A stretch of DNA of 47,788 nucleotides from JASLDZ01 sp964242895. GTDB lineage: Bacteria > Pseudomonadota > Alphaproteobacteria > Caulobacterales > Caulobacteraceae. Shown in pieces: positions 41,592 to 47,788 of the stretch. The DNA lies in assembly GCA_964242895.1 (NCBI GenBank), contig CAXTBN010000015.1, positions 1 to 47,788 of the forward strand, written 5' to 3'. Position 1 is the stretch's first letter, and every line of letters begins with the position of its first letter. Below the pieces are notes generated by a model that saw only the letters and a list, made by a program, of their open reading frames with translations, was not told where the DNA came from and did no database searches. Both the position numbers and the translations under genes were made by a program.

Positions 41592-42263
41592 TCAGGCCTT
41601 CAGCTCGAACGGGGGCGGCGCGGCCTCGGCCGCGGGCATCTGCGCCCGGGCCTGGTTGATGGCGTCGACGATGTGCGGGTAGGCGGCGCAGCGGCAGAGA
41701 TTGCCGCTCATGTACTCGCGGATTTCGCCGTCGGAGCGGGCGTGGCCCTCGCGCACGCAGGCCACCGCCGACATGATCTGGCCCGGCGTGCAGTAGCCGC
41801 ACTGGAAGGCGTCGTGGTCGATGAAGGCCTGCTGCATGGGGTGCAGCGCGTCGTGCGCACCCGCGAGCCCCTCGACGGTGGTCACCGGCTCGCGCACCGC
41901 CGCCGCCAGCGTCAGGCAGGCGAGCACGCGCCGGCCGCCCACGTGCACGGTGCACGCCCCGCACTGGCCGTGGTCGCAGCCCTTCTTCGACCCGGTCAGG
42001 CCCAGGCGCTCCCGCAGCGTCTCCAGCAGGGTGGCGCGAGGGTCGACGGCCAGTTGGTGATCGACCCCGTTGACGGTCAGGCGCACGGTGGCCGAGGCGC
42101 GCGGGTCCGCCGGGGGCGGCGGCGCGACCTGCCGCGCCTCCGCCGACGCGGGGGCGAGGGCGGCGGGCAGCACGGCCGCGCCCGTCGCGGCCGCCGACAA
42201 CAGCCCGCGGCGGTTCATGCCGCCCTGCGCTGCAGGATCACGATCTTTCATCAGGTCCGCCAT
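41592..42263 (-). CDS. paoA: [2Fe-2S] subunit with Tat signal of the PaoABC-type oxidoreductase
   Basis: The 223-residue protein starts with a Tat-like signal (MNRRGLLSAAATGAAVLPAA at residues 16-35, cleavage expected near ASAEA). Two clusters follow: the plant-type CDHGQCGAC ... C (Cys96, 101, 104, 116) and the helical CGYC ... CRC (Cys155, 158, 190, 192). Known: in PaoABC the Tat signal of PaoA carries the folded complex to the periplasm. It is the first gene of the leftward operon. The 166-bp region upstream would hold the promoter; no PaoD/XdhC-like maturation chaperone is encoded beside it in this window. Confidence 0.88.
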   Translation of the reverse strand: MADLMKDRDPAAQGGMNRRGLLSAAATGAAVLPAALAPASAEARQVAPPPPADPRASATVRLTVNGVDHQLAVDPRATLLETLRERLGLTGSKKGCDHGQCGACTVHVGGRRVLACLTLAAAVREPVTTVEGLAGAHDALHPMQQAFIDHDAFQCGYCTPGQIMSAVACVREGHARSDGEIREYMSGNLCRCAAYPHIVDAINQARAQMPAAEAAPPPFELKA

Positions 42264-42429
42264 ATCCCGAAGCGTGGGCCAGTAAACGGCGGACAGCCCT
42301 CAGAGTTGCGGCAGAAGCGCTATGCAGATCAACCGCATACTGATGCGAGGCGCTCCGCTGGTTGAAGGCGTTCTGATCTGCGTGCGGCGCTCTGGCCTCC
42401 CCCGTGCGCCTCCTCCGTCCCGACCTCGC

Positions 42430-43209
42430 CTACCTCCGGGCGACGCGCGAGCGGATGGCCCGGTTCGCGACGAACACGGCGAGCGCCCAGACGGCGCCCA
42501 GGGACCAGCCGGCCAGCACGTCCGAGGGCCAGTGGACGCCGAGGTAGATGCGGCTGGTCCCGATCAACAGGACCAGCAGGCCCGCGAACGCCATCAGGAA
42601 CAGGCGCGCCGAGCGCCGGGGCTGCGTCTCCGCCAGCATGGCCCCGATGGTCAGGTAGATCGCCGCCGAGATCATGGCGTGGCCGCTCGGGAAGCTCGCG
42701 TTGGAGACGTTGGCGAGGTGGGGCACGAGCTCCGGCCGGGGCCGGTGCAGCAGCGATTTCAGCCCGGCGTTCAGCACCGACGCGCCCACGACCGAGCCGG
42801 CCAGCCAGGCGGCCTCGGCGCGCCGCCGGATGTAGACCAGGAACAGCCCGCTGGCGGAGCCGAGCAGCCACTGCAGGGTGAAGCCGCCGAGCGCGCTGAG
42901 GTCGATCGCCGATTGGAGCAGCCACGCGGGGCCGATCGGCCGGTCCAGGTGACCGGGCTGGCGGAGCGCGACCAGCAGCGCGTCGTCGAAGCGGAACGAG
43001 CCGCCCTCCGCGACTTCGTCGACCAGCACGCCGACCAGGCCCAGGGCGGCGACCGCCAGCAGCCCGAGCGCGGGCCAGAGCCAGCGCGCCGAGGCGAGGC
43101 TCGCCGCCGGTGGCGCGACGACGTTCTCGTCGGCGGGCGCGAGCGCTTCGGGAAGGTTGGGGGCCGGCCTCACCGCCACGTGGTCACCGCCTTCGAGTCT
43201 GGTCCCCAT
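42430..43209 (-). CDS. PAP2-family membrane phosphatase
   Basis: The 259-residue protein carries the complete PAP2 phosphatase signature: KSLLHRPRP at 151-159, PSGH at 174-177 and SRIYLGVHWPSD at 219-230, with the catalytic His in PSGH and the second His in GVHWPSD. Several transmembrane helices (for example WPALGLLAVAALGLVGVLV) place it in the inner membrane with the active site outside. Known: such enzymes dephosphorylate phosphatidate, phosphatidylglycerophosphate or undecaprenyl pyrophosphate. Which of these is the substrate cannot be seen. It stands alone, divergent from the PIG-L gene across 227 bases. Confidence 0.88.
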   Translation of the reverse strand: MGTRLEGGDHVAVRPAPNLPEALAPADENVVAPPAASLASARWLWPALGLLAVAALGLVGVLVDEVAEGGSFRFDDALLVALRQPGHLDRPIGPAWLLQSAIDLSALGGFTLQWLLGSASGLFLVYIRRRAEAAWLAGSVVGASVLNAGLKSLLHRPRPELVPHLANVSNASFPSGHAMISAAIYLTIGAMLAETQPRRSARLFLMAFAGLLVLLIGTSRIYLGVHWPSDVLAGWSLGAVWALAVFVANRAIRSRVARR

Positions 43210-43436
43210 GTCGTAGCACAGCCGCCGGCCCCCCTGACCAGAGCGCCGGACACCGCCGGCGTCGTCGCGGGGTGGTGGTCGGGTGCAGGCCGGGTCAGGG
43301 TGTCCGTCTCCTTCGCCGCGTCAGCCTCCGCGAGCGGCGGATCGGCTCCCGAGGCGCGGACCTCCAGGATGCGGGCCATGTCGTCCGCCTTGCGACCCCT
43401 TTCCGCGGCTGCAGGACGGTGAGGCGCGCTTTGAAC

Positions 43437-44297
43437 ATGCGACGTCTCGGGCTCGGAACGCTCGTCGCCCTCGCGGCGCTGGTCATGCTCGCCGCGGTCG
43501 TGCTGGGGCTGGCGCGGGGGGCGGTCAACGACGCGTCCGTGCCGCGCGCGTCCGACCTCGTCCCCGCCGGCGCGCCCCGGCGCGTGATGGCCGTGTGGGC
43601 GCATCCCGACGACGAGATCACCGCGGCCGGCACGCTGGCGGCGCTCGCGCGGCGTGGCGCGGCGGTGCGGCTCGTCTACCTGACGCACGGGGAGGCGGCG
43701 CACGGCACGGGCTGGTCGGCGGCGCAGCTGTGGGCGATGCGGCCGCGGGAGGCGCAGGCCGCCGGGCGCATCCTGGGCGCCGCCTCCGTCCGTGTCCTCG
43801 ACTACGGTGACGGCAAGCTGGTGCGCGCCGATGGGGCGCGGGCGAAGGCGGAGCTGCGGGCGATGATCGACGCGTTCCGCCCGTCGGTGGTGATCGGCTT
43901 CGACGAGCGCGTCGGCTTCTACGGCCACCCGGACCACGCGCAGGCCGGGCGCTGGACCGCCGAGGTGGTGCGCGAGGGCTGGGCCGCCGACCCGGCCTTC
44001 CCCGTGCGGCGGCTGTACCAGGCGACGCTGCCGCCCCGGCTGATCGCCCTCGCCCGGCGCTACATCGCGGCGTTCCGCAACCACTACCCCAGCGCGCCCG
44101 GCCAGGGGCTGCCCGCGCCCACCGTCGCCGTGCCGATCGCGGAGGAGGGGGCGGTGAAGCGCGCGGTGCTGGACGCGCACCGCACGCAGGTGCGGGTGAT
44201 CGACGACGTCCAGCCGTTCGCGCGCAAAACGCCGTCGTGGCTGTACTACCGCGTGTTCGACCGCGAGTACTTCACCGAGGTGGACCCGCCGCGCTGA
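43437..44297 (+). CDS. PIG-L/LmbE-family deacetylase
   Basis: The ATG at 43437 begins a protein of 286 residues with an N-terminal membrane anchor or signal (LVALAALVMLAAVVLGLA), so it acts at or beyond the inner membrane. The zinc motif AHPDDE is at about 55-60; the second site is in GFYGHPDHAQAGRW. Known: PIG-L-type enzymes remove N-acetyl groups from amino sugars (GlcNAc-PI, GlcNAc-inositol, antibiotic precursors). Inference: an envelope glycoconjugate deacetylase. The codons upstream of this ATG are open but show no coding character. Confidence 0.85.
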   Translation: MRRLGLGTLVALAALVMLAAVVLGLARGAVNDASVPRASDLVPAGAPRRVMAVWAHPDDEITAAGTLAALARRGAAVRLVYLTHGEAAHGTGWSAAQLWAMRPREAQAAGRILGAASVRVLDYGDGKLVRADGARAKAELRAMIDAFRPSVVIGFDERVGFYGHPDHAQAGRWTAEVVREGWAADPAFPVRRLYQATLPPRLIALARRYIAAFRNHYPSAPGQGLPAPTVAVPIAEEGAVKRAVLDAHRTQVRVIDDVQPFARKTPSWLYYRVFDREYFTEVDPPR

Positions 44298-44321
44298 CGG
44301 GCGGGCGTCCTGTCCGACGCC

Positions 44322-44852
44322 TCAGCGGCCGGAGGAGCCGTCCGTCGGGGGAGGCGGGGCGCGGTCGTGGCTGAAGTCGAACACCGCGGAGACGTCCAGG
44401 CTCTTGTGGTCGCCGTTCCAACCGCTCCAGCGCCGTCCGCCCGTGCCCTGGTAGTCCGACACGCCCACCTGCACCGCGCCGTGGTCGCCCAGCGGGCCGC
44501 TGGCGACGGCGTAGCCGCCGTAGCCGCGGTTGCCGTACTCGGCGCCGGCCTCGCCGTGGATGCGGCCGTCGGCCAGGGTGCGCGCGATCGGCGGCGCGTC
44601 GAACGGGATGAAGGCGATGGGCGGGGCGAGGCCGTCGGCCCAGGGACTGTCCAGCGCCGTCTCTCGGGTGGCGCGGATCACCGGGCCGGCGGGGGCTGCG
44701 GGAGGCGCGTCGCGCGTCCAAGCGTCGATCTGCTGGGCGGTGGTCAGCTCGTCGCCGCGGCCCTGCGCGGTGGCGACCGGCTGGGCGCGCGCGGCGCCGG
44801 CGCCGAGCACGGCCAGGGCGGCGACGCCGGCGAGGAGGAGGGGGCGGGGCAT
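44322..44852 (-). CDS. Exported protein of unknown function
   Basis: The ATG at 44852 gives 176 residues with a clear signal peptide (PRPLLLAGVAALAVLGAGAA, cleavage expected after ARA). The mature protein has a short Thr/Gln-rich start (GDELTTAQQIDAWTRD), then a Gly/Tyr-rich middle (GEAGAEYGNRGYGGYAVASG) and a C-terminal block (RWSGWNGDHKSLDVSAVFDF). The C-terminal beta-like pattern ending in an aromatic residue resembles small outer-membrane or secreted proteins, but I do not recognise a family. It lies 47 bases downstream of the aldo/keto reductase and is probably on the same leftward transcript. Confidence 0.65.
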   Translation of the reverse strand: MPRPLLLAGVAALAVLGAGAARAQPVATAQGRGDELTTAQQIDAWTRDAPPAAPAGPVIRATRETALDSPWADGLAPPIAFIPFDAPPIARTLADGRIHGEAGAEYGNRGYGGYAVASGPLGDHGAVQVGVSDYQGTGGRRWSGWNGDHKSLDVSAVFDFSHDRAPPPPTDGSSGR

Positions 44853-44899
44853 GACGGCGACTCCGATGCGGCGGAAAGCTTGAGCTTGCAAGTGGGCGG

Positions 44900-45847
44900 T
44901 CATGGGGCGGTGGCGCGCCCCAGCTCGGAAACCTGGCCGGGCGTGAGCTGCAGCCGGGCTGCGGCGGTCAGGTCGCGCAGCTGCTCCAGGCTCGTCGCGC
45001 TGGCGATGGCCGCGGTGACGCCGGCGCGGCCCATCACCCAGGCGAGCGCCACCTGCGCCGGGGCCACGGCGTGCGCCTTGGCGACGGCCTCCACGGCGTC
45101 CAGCACCGCGAAGCCGCGGTCGGTCAGGTGCTGGGCGACGTTGCGCGCGCGGGGCTTGCCCTCGGCGTCCGCCTGCGAGCGATACTTGCCCGTCAGGAAG
45201 CCGCCGGCCAGCGCCCAGTAGGTGATCACGCCCACGCCGTTGTCGCGGCAATAGGGCAGGAGGTCCTGCTCCACGCCGCGCGAGAGCAGGCTGTACTCCG
45301 GCTCCAGCACCTCGAAGCGCGCCACGCCGCGCGCGACCGCCAGCGTGTTGGCCTCGGCGAGGCGGCCGGCCTCGTAGTTGGACGCGCCCACCGCGCGCAC
45401 CTTGCCCGCCTTCACCAGCCGGTCGAACGCCTCCAGCGACTCGTCCAGCGGCGTGCCGGGGTCGTCCTTGTGGCTGAGGTAGAGGTCGATGTAGTCGGTC
45501 TGCAGCCTGCGGAGCGAGCCCTCCACCGCCTCGGCGATGCGCGCGGCGGAGAGGCCGCTGCGGCCGCCCGGCATGGGCATGCCCACCTTGGTGACCACGT
45601 GCACGCGGTCGCGCCGCCCGCGGGCGTGCAGCCACTCGCCGACCACCGTCTCGCTCTCCCCGCCCGCGTGGCCGGGGACCCAGGCCGAGTACACCTCGGC
45701 CGTGTCGATGAGGTCGAAGCCCTCGTCGACGAAGGCGTCCAGGAGCGCGAAGCTCCGCTCCCGGTCCGCCGTCCAGCCGAACACGTTGCCGCCCAGGCAG
45801 AGGGGGCGGGTGGTGAGGCCGGTCTGGCCGAGCGGGCGCTTGTCCAT
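44900..45847 (-). CDS. Aldo/keto reductase
   Basis: The 315-residue TIM-barrel protein has the AKR active-site set Asp48 and Tyr53 (IDTAEVYSAW), Lys87 (VVTKVGMP) and His126 (DLYLSHKDD), and the NADPH-binding C-terminal half (GVTAAIASATSLEQLRDLTA). Known: AKRs reduce aldehydes and ketones with NADPH; this one resembles the general YghZ/oxidoreductase-type subfamily. Start and length are normal. No substrate can be deduced from the neighbours. Confidence 0.9.
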   Translation of the reverse strand: MDKRPLGQTGLTTRPLCLGGNVFGWTADRERSFALLDAFVDEGFDLIDTAEVYSAWVPGHAGGESETVVGEWLHARGRRDRVHVVTKVGMPMPGGRSGLSAARIAEAVEGSLRRLQTDYIDLYLSHKDDPGTPLDESLEAFDRLVKAGKVRAVGASNYEAGRLAEANTLAVARGVARFEVLEPEYSLLSRGVEQDLLPYCRDNGVGVITYWALAGGFLTGKYRSQADAEGKPRARNVAQHLTDRGFAVLDAVEAVAKAHAVAPAQVALAWVMGRAGVTAAIASATSLEQLRDLTAAARLQLTPGQVSELGRATAP

Positions 45848-45896
45848 GCGCGCTCAACGCGCGACGGCCCCGCTCGGCCCCGCCTCGGTATGAGGT

Positions 45897-46262
45897 CTAC
45901 GCGGGGATCGCGGCCGCCCCCGCCTCCGCCGGCTGAGGTTCGGGCGACGCCTCGGCGGCCGGCGCTCCCGCCGCGGCCGCCAGCGCCTGCAGCGCCGCCA
46001 CGTGCGCGGCGAAGGCGCGGCGGCCCTCGCGCGTGAGGCTGATCCAGGTGCGCTGGCGCCCGCCCAGCGCCGCCTTGCGCAGCTTGACGTAGCCCGCCTC
46101 GCCCAGCGCCGAGAGGTGCTTGGAGAGCACGGAGTCGCTCACCCCCACCGCGTCGCGCACGAAGGCGAACTCCGCCTCCGTCACCGCCGCCAGCACCGCC
46201 GCCACCTGCAGCCGCGCGGGGGCGTGGATCACCGCGTCGAGCGCGGGCGGAGACGCGCTCAC
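45897..46262 (-). CDS. Winged-helix transcriptional regulator (MarR/HTH_27-like)
   Basis: The GTG at 46262 overlaps the upstream stop (GTGA); the product is 121 residues. A winged helix-turn-helix is clear: PARLQVAAVLAAVTEAEFAF, VRDAVGVSDSVLSKHLSALG (recognition helix), EAGYVKLRKAALGGRQRTWI. An Ala/Pro-rich tail follows. Known: one-domain regulators of this type often repress their own operon. Its partner is the membrane protein gene immediately upstream. The palindrome at 46768-46786, upstream of that gene, is the likely target. Confidence 0.85.
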   Translation of the reverse strand: MSASPPALDAVIHAPARLQVAAVLAAVTEAEFAFVRDAVGVSDSVLSKHLSALGEAGYVKLRKAALGGRQRTWISLTREGRRAFAAHVAALQALAAAAGAPAAEASPEPQPAEAGAAAIPA

Positions 46263-46705
46263 AGCCGCCCCTCGACCTCGCGCCGGTAAACCCGCGACCA
46301 GCGGCGGCTGAAGGCGTCGGCCGCCACGGCCACCAGCCCGCCGCCGGCCACGGGCGCCCACGTCCAGCCCAGGCCGACCTTGGCGAGCACGCTCAATGTG
46401 TACACGGCGAGGAACACCGCCAGCATGGCGAAGGTCACCTTGCGCGTGGTCCCGCGGCGATAGCCGTTCAGCCACACACCCTTGGTCGCCCGGTCGTAGG
46501 CGTAGAGACCGAGCGCGCCCGCCATCAGCGACAGTTCCGCCACCGTCACCCAGAACCCCGGCAGGGCCTGCACCGCGGTGACCCCGCCCATCAGCGCGCC
46601 GAAGGCGGCGTGGCGCCAGCGCGGACAGTCCGCCGCCCCCGCCAGCCGCGCCCGCGCCGCCTGCGCGCCCGCCAGCGCCTCGCCCGCTCCCGTTCCGTCC
46701 GCCAT
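46259..46705 (-). CDS. Small membrane protein co-transcribed with a regulator
   Basis: The ATG at 46705 follows a GGGGA ribosome-binding site and gives 148 residues. Three to four transmembrane segments are visible: AAFGALMGGVTAVQALPGFW, TVAELSLMAGALGLYAY, VTFAMLAVFLAVYTLSVLAK and APVAGGGLVAVAADAF. No catalytic motif stands out. Regulator-plus-small-membrane-protein pairs of this kind are common in Alphaproteobacteria; inference is a stress- or lipid-related role controlled by its partner. It is divergent from thiC. Confidence 0.75.
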   Translation of the reverse strand: MADGTGAGEALAGAQAARARLAGAADCPRWRHAAFGALMGGVTAVQALPGFWVTVAELSLMAGALGLYAYDRATKGVWLNGYRRGTTRKVTFAMLAVFLAVYTLSVLAKVGLGWTWAPVAGGGLVAVAADAFSRRWSRVYRREVEGRL

Positions 46706-46767
46706 GACCCGTCCCCTTTCCGTGATGGAAACACACTGCGGCCGACTTTCCACATCGTCAAGCGATA

Positions 46768-46786
46768 GTTTTCCAGATCGGAAAAC
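46768..46786. promoter_or_regulatory. 19-bp palindromic candidate operator
   Basis: GTTTTCC (46768-46774), AGATC spacer, GGAAAAC (46780-46786) form a perfect 7-bp inverted repeat. Looser GGAAA/TTTCC halves occur nearby at about 46729 and 46747. It lies 63 bases upstream of the membrane protein gene, within its likely promoter, and fits a dimeric winged-helix regulator such as the one encoded at 45897-46262. Confidence 0.5.
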
Positions 46787-46827
46787 GTTGCGGCGCGTCC
46801 GGGGCTGCCCTACGCTCCCGGTCTGTT

Positions 46828-46917
46828 CTCCGGGGGGCCGCGCGCGAGCGGCTGAGAGGCGGGTGATCCCGCGACCCGCCGAACCTGATCCGGGTCATGC
46901 CGGCGAAGGGAGAGACG
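46828..46917 (+). promoter_or_regulatory. TPP riboswitch (THI element) upstream of thiC
   Basis: The conserved THI core is present in order: a GGGG-containing stem, GCTGAGAGG (46850-46858), then ACCC, GAACCTGATCCGGGTCATG (46881-46899) and GGCGAAGGGA (46902-46911). Known: this aptamer binds thiamine pyrophosphate and lowers thiC expression, usually by hiding the ribosome-binding site in proteobacteria. About 58 bases separate it from the GTG start, which would hold the expression platform. Confidence 0.95.
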
Positions 46918-46974
46918 CCGTCCGTGCTCAGCGGGCGCCCAGCCCGTCGCCGGCGCACCTCGAAGGAGCGCGCC

Positions 46975-47788
<814 letters not shown>

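Overview
The window is very GC-rich and gene-dense, with frequent GTG starts and 1-4 base stop/start overlaps. The housekeeping genes at the right end look alphaproteobacterial: thiC behind a THI-element riboswitch, a PaoABC-type periplasmic aldehyde oxidoreductase, and an ECF sigma factor. The lineage is an inference (perhaps Caulobacterales or a relative). A 100-N scaffold gap shows that this is a draft assembly.

Left half (about 1.5-29.1 kb): an almost complete extracellular contractile injection system (eCIS, the Afp/PVC-like phage-tail-derived class). It is transcribed right to left as one tight run: sheath, tube, zinc-ribbon gp51-like chaperone, a 959-residue disordered protein, a DUF4255/Pvc16-type terminator, an AAA+ ATPase, a small conserved protein, the CIS tube/LysM-adaptor protein, a LysM protein, a gpD-like hub, a gp5/VgrG-like spike, gp25, two baseplate-J-type proteins, a gpI-like/beta-helix tail protein, a DUF6519-LamG-Kelch fibre-like protein, and a DUF4157 (eCIS core) protein that is the best candidate payload. 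The PAAR-like tip gene is divergent from the sheath gene across a 166-bp region. Before the cluster (1-1485) lies a degenerate stretch holding a frameshifted Rieske gene.

Downstream of the PAAR gene (29.4-31.9 kb) are two unrecognised, repeat-containing proteins. The second has a transmembrane segment and could be an accessory, anchor or effector partner of the injection system. That is inference from position only.

Middle right (32.2-38.1 kb): a secreted GH75 chitosanase-like protein, then an apparent operon of a divergent Lgt-family membrane protein, a radical SAM enzyme of the MJ0619/Tes (tetraether lipid synthase) type and a small membrane protein. An exported conserved protein, an ECF sigma factor whose start codon sits on a perfect GC-rich hairpin, and a membrane protein combining an anti-sigma-like layout with C-terminal ankyrin repeats follow.

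Right end (38.1-47.8 kb): the three-subunit molybdenum aldehyde oxidoreductase operon (minus strand), a PAP2 phosphatase, a PIG-L deacetylase, an exported hypothetical protein, an aldo/keto reductase, a two-gene membrane protein/winged-helix regulator operon with a palindromic candidate operator, and thiC running off the window edge.

The strongest leads are the eCIS candidate payload, which pairs HEAWH with a separate His/Cys domain; the baseplate protein carrying two propeller-like insertions; and the Lgt-like/Tes-like pair.
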